A DNA stretch of 6,444 nt. Source: Bacteroidaceae bacterium. GTDB lineage: Bacteria; Bacteroidota; Bacteroidia; Bacteroidales; CHK158-818. A model generated the notes under the pieces. It saw nothing but the letters and a program-made list of their open reading frames with translations. It made no database searches and had not been told where the DNA came from. The stretch lies in NCBI GenBank assembly GCA_017467745.1, contig JAFUKV010000213.1, positions 1 through 6,444 of the forward strand, given 5' to 3'. The first letter of the stretch is position 1, and every line of letters starts with the position of its first letter. Positions 1-5,955 of the stretch are shown piece by piece. The translations under genes and the position numbers were made by a program.

Positions 1-191
1 CTCAAATGGAACTTTACAAAACAGCGTATCCGATAGGTGTGTACCGTTTGCCTAAACATTTAGATGAAGAAGTAGCCCGCTTGCATCTCGAAAAAATCGG
101 CGTTAAACTAACCCGACTTACCGAAAAACAGGCCGCCTACATTGGAGTATCGCAAGACGGTCCTTATAAACCGGAACACTATCGTTATTAA
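1..191 (+). CDS. ahcY: Adenosylhomocysteinase, C-terminal end (partial)
   Basis: This is the last 62 residues of S-adenosyl-L-homocysteine hydrolase, the cytosolic NAD-dependent enzyme that splits S-adenosylhomocysteine into adenosine and homocysteine and so relieves product inhibition of methyltransferases. The reading frame is already open at the window edge (in-frame codon at position 3), so the gene starts upstream and the ATG at 6 is internal. Recognition rests on the conserved block LPKHLDEEVARLHLEKIGVK and the hallmark C-terminus GPYKPEHYRY. In characterised AHCY enzymes the Lys and Tyr of this tail reach into the neighbouring subunit and contact its NAD, and both are present here. A TAA stop lies at 189-191. 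The gene ends 63 bp before yfhO on the same strand and is probably an unrelated housekeeping neighbour. Identity is very secure; nothing can be said about the missing catalytic part. Confidence 0.96.
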   Translation, partial: QMELYKTAYPIGVYRLPKHLDEEVARLHLEKIGVKLTRLTEKQAAYIGVSQDGPYKPEHYRY

Positions 192-205
192 TATTTTCTG
201 CATAC

Positions 206-237
206 AGTCCGGAAATGATTATCATCGTTTCCGGACT
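206..237 (+). terminator. 14-bp hairpin between ahcY and yfhO, possible terminator or leader structure
   Basis: The left arm 206-219 and right arm 224-237 pair over 14 bp with one G-U wobble, around a 4-nt loop (TATC). The GC core is GTCCGG/CCGGAC. The stem begins 15 nt after the ahcY stop and ends 17 nt before the yfhO ATG. It is not followed by a T-run (TTAAAAACC follows), so it is not a classical intrinsic terminator. It may be an RNA 3'-end-stabilising or attenuating structure. Seen: the pairing. Inferred: any role in termination. Confidence 0.5.
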
Positions 238-254
238 TAAAAACCGACAATACA

Positions 255-2684
255 ATGATACAGGTAAAAAAATCGCTTCCTTATCTGATTTCCATTCTTT
301 TTTTCGTTATTATTTCCGTCATCTTCTTTATGCCGGATATCATTGAAGGGAAAGTCCTTTTTCAAGCCGACACGATGCAAGGTATAGGTGTCGGGCAAGA
401 AGGCGTAGCGTTCCGCGAAAAAACAGGAGAAGTTACCCGATGGACAAACTCTCTCTTTTCAGGGATGCCCAATTATCAGATTACACCCAGCTATGCACCC
501 TCGTCAGTAGTACGTTTCTTAGAAAACGCCTATCGCTTATGGTTGCCATCTCCGGTTTCACTGGTATTCATCATGTTGTTGGGATTCTTCATTTTATTAA
601 TCACGCTGAACATTAAATGGTATCTGGCCGTTATAGGAGCCATTGCCTACGCATTTTCATCGTACTTTTTTATTCTAATTGAAGCCGGACATTTATGGAA
701 GTTCATTACATTAGCCTATATACCTCCTACCATTGCCGGCATTCTATTGGTCTATCGCGGTAAATATCTCTCCGGAGCATTTCTCTCCGCGTTATTCGCA
801 ACCTTTCAGATTGCCGCCAACCACGTACAAATGACCTATTATTCGCTATTCATCATCTTGGCGCTGGTGATATGCGAAGGTGTAGCTTATATAAAAGAAA
901 AACGAATTGCAGCATTCTTTAAAGCCTCAGGCGTACTGATTGTTGCGGCGCTATTAGCCGTAGCCGCAAACTGGCCGAATTTATATAACACATATAAATA
1001 CAGTAAAGAATCTACAAGAGGATTATCCGAACTCGCTCATCCGGAGAACGTAGCTAAAAGCGGATTGGCAGGACTTGAAAAAGATTACATAACCAGTTGG
1101 AGCTACGGACTGGGAGAAACTTGGTCGCTGCTAATCCCAGACATAAAAGGAGGCAGTTCCGTTTATATAGGCCAAGACAAAGATTTATTAAAAGAGGTTC
1201 CCCAACAATACAAATCCGTTATAGCGCAACAGATGAGATACTGGGGAAATCAGCCATTCACATCGGGACCTGTATATGTCGGCGCTTTTGTACTCGCACT
1301 CTTTATTTTAGGATGCTTTATCGTAAAAGGCCCGTTAAAATGGGCACTCTTGTCGGCAACGATATTATCTATCGTATTGGCATGGGGTAAAAATTTTATG
1401 CCTTTAACGGATTTATTTATAGACTACTTCCCGATGTACAATAAATTCAGGGCGGTATCAAGCATGTTGGTTATCGCAGAATTTTGTATTCCGGTTTTAG
1501 CCATCTTGGCTCTGAAAGAGATTATTGAAAATCCCGGCATATTGAAAACGAAAAAAAATGCGGTATTTTTTACTCTTGAAATCACGGCAGGTGTCGCTTT
1601 GCTATTCGCATTGATGCCCAATTTGTTTTTTTCGTTTTTGAGCCAGCAAGAACAAACTGCGTTTCTGCCGCAAGCAAAAGCGAACCCTCAGGTACAAGAG
1701 ATTTTAGCCTATTTAGAGAGTGTCCGCGAATCTATTTTTACCGCCGACGCATGGCGAAGTCTTATCATTATTTGTATCGGAGCCATACTGACCTATCTAT
1801 ATGCATCTTCCCGACTGAAAAAATACACATATGTCATAGCAATCGGCGCACTCATTCTGTGCGATCTGTATATGGTAGATAAACGCTATCTAAACAGCAG
1901 CAATTTCGTTCCTAAAAGGCAACTGACAAATCCCTTTCCTATGACGGAAGCGGATAAAGAAATTCTTCAAGATAAAGATCCCAATTTCAGGGTATTTAAT
2001 CTATCGGTACAAAATCCTTTTAGCGACCCCACTACCTCATATTACCATAAATCGGTAGGGGGATATCACGCCGCGAAACTAAGACGCTACCAAGATTTAA
2101 TAGAGCACCAATTATCGAAAGGAAATCAGCAAGTATTCAACATGCTCAACACAAAATATTTTATCCTTTCCGATGAAAGTGGTAAAGCATACGCTCAGCA
2201 TAATACCGGAGCATTGGGTAACGGTTGGTTTATATCTGACATTCAATGGGTAAATAACGCTGATGAAGAGATGAAAGCATTAGACAACCTCAATCCGTTG
2301 GATACGGCTGTTATAGACGTGCGCTTTAAAGATGTTTTGGGAGAAATTCCCGCCTTGTCTAAAACACAAGGCGACACGATACTTTTAACATCCTATAAAC
2401 CGAACGAATTAACTTATACGGCAAATTCGGCACATGGAGGGTTAGCCGTATTCTCGGAAATATATTATCCCGAAGGTTGGAAAGTTACAATCGATGGAAA
2501 ACCGGCAAAAGAGATACGCGCCGATTACGTTTTAAGGGCTTTGCCTATACCAGAAGGAACTCATGATATTGTATTCCGTTTTGACCCGGACTCGGTTAAG
2601 AATTCCGAAACATTTGCATTTATCGCTCTGGCACTTATCGGACTACTATTTATTTGCACGATAGTTATTCCGCTAAAAAAATAA
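255..2684 (+). CDS. YfhO-family polytopic membrane protein (putative GT-C-like glycosyltransferase)
   Basis: An 809-residue integral membrane protein, the usual size for the long Bacteroidota YfhO family. It starts with a short basic stretch and a membrane helix (about residues 8-27), followed by a polar loop with QADTMQ (37-42) and the motif WTNSLFSGMPNYQ (63-75). Many further hydrophobic segments follow (around 101-120, 123-142, 150-166 and onward), including EAGHLWK at 143-149. Towards the C-terminus there is a soluble beta-rich part with YYPEGWKVTIDGK (from 737), then a last helix (about 787-806) and a basic tail PLKK. Known: YfhO relatives in Bacillus, Listeria and Staphylococcus are multi-TM proteins that work with a lipid-phosphate sugar donor to glycosylate teichoic acids outside the membrane. 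No substrate is established for Gram-negative members. Inferred: Asp39 in the first external loop could be the acidic GT-C catalytic residue. The ATG at 255 is chosen because it directly precedes the first helix. No ribosome binding site is visible, as is normal in this phylum. The gene converges with the GT2 gene across a shared terminator. Family assignment is firm; function is open. Confidence 0.9.
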   Translation: MIQVKKSLPYLISILFFVIISVIFFMPDIIEGKVLFQADTMQGIGVGQEGVAFREKTGEVTRWTNSLFSGMPNYQITPSYAPSSVVRFLENAYRLWLPSPVSLVFIMLLGFFILLITLNIKWYLAVIGAIAYAFSSYFFILIEAGHLWKFITLAYIPPTIAGILLVYRGKYLSGAFLSALFATFQIAANHVQMTYYSLFIILALVICEGVAYIKEKRIAAFFKASGVLIVAALLAVAANWPNLYNTYKYSKESTRGLSELAHPENVAKSGLAGLEKDYITSWSYGLGETWSLLIPDIKGGSSVYIGQDKDLLKEVPQQYKSVIAQQMRYWGNQPFTSGPVYVGAFVLALFILGCFIVKGPLKWALLSATILSIVLAWGKNFMPLTDLFIDYFPMYNKFRAVSSMLVIAEFCIPVLAILALKEIIENPGILKTKKNAVFFTLEITAGVALLFALMPNLFFSFLSQQEQTAFLPQAKANPQVQEILAYLESVRESIFTADAWRSLIIICIGAILTYLYASSRLKKYTYVIAIGALILCDLYMVDKRYLNSSNFVPKRQLTNPFPMTEADKEILQDKDPNFRVFNLSVQNPFSDPTTSYYHKSVGGYHAAKLRRYQDLIEHQLSKGNQQVFNMLNTKYFILSDESGKAYAQHNTGALGNGWFISDIQWVNNADEEMKALDNLNPLDTAVIDVRFKDVLGEIPALSKTQGDTILLTSYKPNELTYTANSAHGGLAVFSEIYYPEGWKVTIDGKPAKEIRADYVLRALPIPEGTHDIVFRFDPDSVKNSETFAFIALALIGLLFICTIVIPLKK

Positions 2685-2704
2685 AAAATCACTTCCTAAT
2701 AAAT

Positions 2705-2745
2705 AAAACGCATCCATGCAATTAGATTGCATGGATGCGTTTTTT
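2705..2745. terminator. Bidirectional intrinsic terminator between converging genes
   Basis: A perfect 18-bp inverted repeat (2705-2722 with 2726-2743) encloses a 3-nt loop (TAG), with core CGCATCCATGCAAT. On the plus strand it runs into T2740-T2745. On the minus strand the A-rich left flank gives CGTTTTATTT. The hairpin lies 20 nt after the yfhO stop and 19 nt after the glycosyltransferase stop, so it is placed symmetrically to end both convergent transcripts. Confidence 0.9.
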
Positions 2746-2762
2746 CGATGAAAAGGGTATTT

Positions 2763-3518
2763 TCAGACCCTTCCGACAATCCATTTTGCATAATAAAACC
2801 TAACAGCGAACCACAAATGCAATAACGACACAGGAATAACGCCGTAATAACGACACATAATTCTATACCGTTCTTTCAACGATGCCTTATGGTTCTGGGT
2901 TGTCAGCCCCTCTGACAGATAGCGGATAATAACCAAACGGCTGTTGTAAATATTCTTAGCTTGCTTCATACAACGGATACACCAATCAAAATCGGCGGAA
3001 AAACGATACGTCAGATCATACGGTTGAGCTATCTCTCGCCTAACAATAAACGCTTGGTGGCAAACCAACATTCCGCTTTTAAAACTTTTCCACGTCAATT
3101 TTTCCGGAGTTTTCAATCGCCGCATTCCGATAAAATTTCCCTCCTTATCGCACAAGGCTGTCTCACCATATATAATGTCCGGAAACTTTTCCGCCTCCAA
3201 TTGTCGTTTCAATAATTGGAGAGTATCCGGCTCAAAAAATGAATCACCTGCATTCAAAAAAATCAAATAATCTCCACAAGCCGCAGTAATCCCCTTATTC
3301 ATCGCATCGTACAAGCCCTTATCCGGCTCACTGATAACACTTATCCGAGAAGTTCCGAATTCTTTTACAAAAGAAAGGGTATTATCTGTCGAAGCCCCGT
3401 CTACAATTAAATGTTCATAATCCGTACACGTTTGGGAAGATACACTTTGCAATGTAGGCAGAATAGTCTGTTCTGCATTATATGTAACAGTAATAACAGA
3501 AAATAAAGGTTTACTCAT
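2763..3518 (-). CDS. Family 2 glycosyltransferase (WcaE-like), surface polysaccharide synthesis
   Basis: A 251-residue GT-A-fold, GT2 glycosyltransferase, expected in the cytoplasm at the membrane face, transferring a sugar from a nucleotide donor to a growing lipid-linked glycan. Motifs in order: N-terminal strand FSVITVTYNAEQTI (6-19), the nucleotide-binding Asp region VDGASTDNT (39-47), EPDKGLYDAMNKG (64-76), the DxD-like metal site NAGD (89-92), GMLVCHQAFIVRRE (149-162) and the acceptor/base region SADFDWCIR (174-182). The C-terminus (about 226-248) is hydrophobic and aromatic and probably associates with the membrane; there is no clear multi-helix domain. The length matches single-domain members of the family. 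The ATG lies inside the last codons of the upstream GT4 gene, with an 8-bp overlap (ATGAGTAA). The pair is therefore almost certainly co-transcribed and translationally coupled. The gene ends 19 nt before the shared terminator hairpin. Donor and acceptor sugars cannot be read from the sequence. All the key residues expected for activity are present. Confidence 0.93.
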   Translation of the reverse strand: MSKPLFSVITVTYNAEQTILPTLQSVSSQTCTDYEHLIVDGASTDNTLSFVKEFGTSRISVISEPDKGLYDAMNKGITAACGDYLIFLNAGDSFFEPDTLQLLKRQLEAEKFPDIIYGETALCDKEGNFIGMRRLKTPEKLTWKSFKSGMLVCHQAFIVRREIAQPYDLTYRFSADFDWCIRCMKQAKNIYNSRLVIIRYLSEGLTTQNHKASLKERYRIMCRYYGVIPVSLLHLWFAVRFYYAKWIVGRV

Positions 3519-4788
3519 ATTTACTATTCAACAATTTTTGATATAAATCGATATATTGCCGACTTATATATTGTTCTGCATAAGATTGCTCTACTTTTAA
3601 ACGAGCTTGCGTACTATAATAAAAATAATTTTCCGAAAACAAGATTTGCTCTATACCCTGAGCTAAATCAATAGCAGAACGACTTTCCGCAATATATCCG
3701 TTCTTATTGTGATCTATCATTTCGGGAATTCCTCCTATACGAAAACCGACTGCCGGACAACCACATGCCATAGCTTCCATAATAGTATTCGGCAAATTAT
3801 CTTCAAGAGAAGGCGTAACAAACAAATCGACAGCAGAATATAATCTGCAAATTTGTTTCGCATCAGACAGATAACCTATCGGAATGGTGTGAAAAGGAGA
3901 CTTCAACGAAATATCTTTGCTCCTTTTTCCCAGTATCACCAAACTCGTTTTTTCGATTAAATCGGCATTTTTCGATGCTAAAACTTCTAATGCTTCATAA
4001 AGATAAACAATTCCTTTACGAATATCCGAAACATTATCAGCTACAAACAACAATAATTTTCTATCTTCCGGAAATCCGAATAGTTTACGGGCTTGCTTCT
4101 TATTTTGCGGTTTCCAAAAATTTGTATCAATAGGATTCGGTATATCGGAAATATAGCTATGCTGCAAAAGCGTTGAACGACGAGCGCAATCGCGCAACCA
4201 ACGGCTACATGCTATAAAAGAGATATTAGTAAAATTCCATTGTTCTTTTCGGGTAAAAACTTTGGCTGACAAATCTCTTTCATGAGGGTTGACCAAAAAC
4301 GGACAGCTACCGCATTTTTTTTCAAAACCGCAGCATTGACCTGCATAATGACAAATACCGGTAAACGGCCACATATCATGCATTGTCCAAACAACAGGCT
4401 TTCCCAAATCGGTCAATTTTTTTATATCCGTAACCGACAGAAATCCCTGATTAACCCAATGCAAATGAATAACGTCCGCTTCTTGTACCTCTTTAAGTTT
4501 AGAAATATCCGTACCGGTGTTAGCTATCGAAACAGAAAAGAGATTACGCCTCGAAAAACGGTTATAAAAGCAAATAACAAACCGCTCCCATGCAAAACGG
4601 ACAAAATTAAGCACCCGAGTAAATCGAGAAAAAGAAACGGACGAAACATTTCTATCTACGCCGCAATAAGGAACCCGTACCAATAAATGTACATCTGTAC
4701 CAGCTTTGGAAACAGCTTTTACAAGCCGTCTGCACGCAATAGCCGCTCCCCCTCGCGATTCGTATGTATTGATAAACAAAACCTTCAT
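3511..4788 (-). CDS. Family 4 glycosyltransferase (WcaC-like)
   Basis: A 425-residue GT-B-fold, GT4 retaining glycosyltransferase. The N-terminal domain begins MKVLFINTYESRGGAAIACRRL, with the glycine-rich acceptor loop near 12-16. It contains DVIHLHW (105-111) and WTMHDMWPFTG (134-144), followed by a Cys cluster (C146, C152, C153, C159, C162) ending at CP. This is the pattern of WcaC-like enzymes of exopolysaccharide loci. The linker carries PNPIDTNFW (217-225). The C-terminal donor domain shows DIRKG (255-259), VILGK (284-288) and PSLEDNLPNTIMEAMACG (326-343). In that last motif the first residue of the EX7E pair aligns with D330 and the second is E338, a variation I have seen often in related sequences. 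The start at 4788 is preferred over an in-frame extension to 5148 because family homology begins exactly at this Met and the extension would cross the divergent promoters and the opposing gene. It is the first gene of a two-gene minus-strand unit, overlapping the GT2 gene by 8 bp. The sugar specificity is unknown. Confidence 0.93.
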   Translation of the reverse strand: MKVLFINTYESRGGAAIACRRLVKAVSKAGTDVHLLVRVPYCGVDRNVSSVSFSRFTRVLNFVRFAWERFVICFYNRFSRRNLFSVSIANTGTDISKLKEVQEADVIHLHWVNQGFLSVTDIKKLTDLGKPVVWTMHDMWPFTGICHYAGQCCGFEKKCGSCPFLVNPHERDLSAKVFTRKEQWNFTNISFIACSRWLRDCARRSTLLQHSYISDIPNPIDTNFWKPQNKKQARKLFGFPEDRKLLLFVADNVSDIRKGIVYLYEALEVLASKNADLIEKTSLVILGKRSKDISLKSPFHTIPIGYLSDAKQICRLYSAVDLFVTPSLEDNLPNTIMEAMACGCPAVGFRIGGIPEMIDHNKNGYIAESRSAIDLAQGIEQILFSENYFYYSTQARLKVEQSYAEQYISRQYIDLYQKLLNSKYE

Positions 4789-4828
4789 ATCATCGGATTT
4801 CTCATAAGCTACAATCCAGCCCTTTATA

Positions 4829-4857
4829 CAAAGATAATATTTTTTTCGTTTCACAAA
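4829..4857 (-). promoter_or_regulatory. Bacteroides-type promoter for the GT4-GT2 pair
   Basis: On the minus strand the sequence TATCTTTG (plus coordinates 4829-4836) matches the Bacteroides -7 consensus TAnnTTTG exactly. A TTTG at 4854-4857 sits 17 nt further upstream, close to the expected -33 position. This predicts a transcript start near 4822 and a leader of about 35 nt before the ATG at 4788. The match is seen directly; promoter activity is inferred. Confidence 0.55.
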
Positions 4858-4873
4858 AAGATTACTACCTTTG
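4841..4873 (+). promoter_or_regulatory. Bacteroides-type promoter for the GNGPSL-motif gene
   Basis: TACCTTTG at 4866-4873 is an exact TAnnTTTG -7 box. It lies 18 nt before the ATG at 4892, leaving a leader of roughly 10-12 nt. The -33 region would fall in the T-rich stretch 4841-4848 (TTTTTTCG), which is only a partial match to TTTG. This promoter overlaps the minus-strand promoter, so the two probably influence each other. Confidence 0.5.
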
Positions 4874-4891
4874 TAAAAAATAAACTGAAAT

Positions 4892-5746
4892 ATGACCCCG
4901 TTTTTAGACAAATTACAACGTTTTACAACCGATTGTGTACAAACGGCACTCAGCTTTGTAAAAATTATCCTTTTTTCGAAATTCCGCACAAAAGTTCCCA
5001 TATTGACATCAGAGAAAAACGAACTAGTTATTATGGGCAACGGCCCTTCTTTAAGCGATTTTATCGAGAAATCTCCCTCTTTTTGGCAAAACAAAACCTG
5101 CTTAATGGTCAATTTCTCCGCTTGTTCAGAACAATTTACAATTGTCAAACCGGAGTTGTATGTAATTGCCGATCCATATTTTTGGGAACAACAAGAATCG
5201 ACAGAACGCCTGTTCGGGCGAATGGTTCAAACAGTAACATGGCCTATCCATTTATTTATGCCTGTACGGTCTATCCCATACAAGACTTGGCAAAAAATGG
5301 TGAAAGAAAATTCAAATATAATTGTTCACTTCTACAATACAACTCCGGTAGAAGGTCTTGAATGTATCACCAATTTTCTTTATAAAAGAGGTTGGGGAAT
5401 GCCTCGTCCGCACAATGTACTGATTCCCGCTATCATGACGGGATTACGCATGCCGTTTCAACGGCTGTATTTAGCCGGAGCCGAACATTCTTGGCTATTG
5501 GAGGTTATAGTAGATGATGACAATACTTTATATTATGAATCTATACATTACTATACTAAACAAGTTGTCCGACAAAAAACCCGTGATTCGAAATTATACG
5601 AAATGATGTTTCATATGTATATAGTATTTAAAGGATATTTCAGGATAAAAGACTATGCCCGATATTTAAATAAAAAAATTTACAATATTACACCCAAATC
5701 ATATATCGACGCTTTTGAACGTATAAAGATAAACTCGGATTTATAG
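4892..5746 (+). CDS. Uncharacterised GNGPSL-motif protein of polysaccharide locus (GT42- or MptE-like fold suspected)
   Basis: A 284-residue protein that I cannot assign to a characterised enzyme. After a weakly hydrophobic N-terminal stretch (about 16-28), a Rossmann-like start appears: LVIMGNGPSL (45-54), then MVNFSA (72-77), KPELYVIADPYFW (86-98), a PHNVLIPAIMTGL helix (173-185), the strand RLYLAGAEHSW (191-201) and an ESIHYYTK segment (216-223). The order GNGPSL, then an Asn after a hydrophobic strand, an (A)D/N-P motif, a YLxG strand and a late His-Tyr pair recalls CMP-sialic acid:galactoside sialyltransferases of family GT42 (CstII: GNGPSL, CNQ, YNPG, YLSGID and SHY with its catalytic His). 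By the same comparison His219 would be the catalytic base candidate. DUF115/MptE-like proteins share the GxGPSL start and are the main alternative. It is transcribed divergently from the GT4 gene and sits upstream of a NeuD/PglD-like gene, so a role in glycan assembly is likely. The start at 4892 is supported by the promoter just upstream. The gene is visibly A+T-richer than yfhO. Confidence 0.85.
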   Translation: MTPFLDKLQRFTTDCVQTALSFVKIILFSKFRTKVPILTSEKNELVIMGNGPSLSDFIEKSPSFWQNKTCLMVNFSACSEQFTIVKPELYVIADPYFWEQQESTERLFGRMVQTVTWPIHLFMPVRSIPYKTWQKMVKENSNIIVHFYNTTPVEGLECITNFLYKRGWGMPRPHNVLIPAIMTGLRMPFQRLYLAGAEHSWLLEVIVDDDNTLYYESIHYYTKQVVRQKTRDSKLYEMMFHMYIVFKGYFRIKDYARYLNKKIYNITPKSYIDAFERIKINSDL

Positions 5747-5955
5747 ATAATTATTTAATAATTCAACCAAGAACCGATTTTTTCGATAAAAACGGGTAAA
5801 AATGAAATTCTAACATAATAACAACAATATATAGTGTACTCTCCAATAGGAGATTTATGCACTGCTTGCATTTGTCCTGTACAGGATTTGCAGATAATTA
5901 TAAACAAGCTCTGATTAAAAGAGCAAATTACTAACATTTCAAGCAGCGTGGTATT
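5747..5955. other. Intergenic region with possible decayed GT2 remnant and a 12-bp palindrome
   Basis: No confident gene is present in this 209-bp A+T-rich gap. Immediately after the stop codon is a 15-nt A/T-only palindrome (5749-5763), too weak to be a terminator. On the minus strand, 5755-5937 can encode 60 residues. Part of this (FNQSLFIIICK through YTIYCCYY) aligns without gaps to residues about 190-229 of the GT2 protein in this window (YNSRLVIIRYL through YRIMCRYY) at about one third identity. This could be a leftover 3' end of a second GT2 gene, or chance. A perfect palindrome TCCTGTACAGGA lies at 5875-5886, flanked by TTTG on both sides. No clear promoter for the downstream gene was found, so read-through from 4866 is possible. 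Confidence 0.4.

Noticed and set aside
1097..1621. Two open frames inside yfhO (1097-1390 plus, 1424-1621 minus)
   Set aside because: They are alternative frames of a clearly conserved membrane protein gene and have no independent motifs.
2961..3215. Plus-strand 84-codon frame opposite the GT2 gene
   Set aside because: It is antisense to the conserved GT2 coding region and has no promoter or recognisable product.
4212..4686. Two open frames within the GT4 gene (4282-4686 plus, 4212-4394 minus)
   Set aside because: Both are shadow frames lying inside a well-supported coding sequence, with no domain character of their own.
4789..5148. In-frame N-terminal extension of the GT4 gene by 120 codons to an ATG at 5148
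   Set aside because: Family homology begins at the Met at 4788. The extension is Cys/Phe/Lys-rich without domain character, crosses both predicted promoters and lies antisense to the GNGPSL gene.
4687..5361. Plus-strand 224-codon frame across the divergent region
   Set aside because: It overlaps the GT4 gene, the promoters and the GNGPSL gene in another frame, and its translation has no recognisable domain. The frame at 4892-5746 carries conserved motifs instead.
5749..5763. A/T-only palindrome directly after the GNGPSL gene as a terminator
   Set aside because: The stem is 7 bp of A-T pairs around one base with no room for a loop and no T-run, so it is too unstable to terminate.
5778..5798. 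Similarity of TTTTTTCGATAAAAACGGGTA to the stretch at 2740-2760 just after the terminator
   Set aside because: It is a single short A/T-rich match needing mismatches and a gap, with no matching boundaries or extended repeat, so coincidence is likely.
5857..5934. Plus-strand 25-codon frame (MHCLHLSCTG...) with an AGGAG 4 nt upstream
   Set aside because: It is very short, the spacing to the SD-like sequence is poor, SD use is rare in this phylum, and no known peptide family is recognised.
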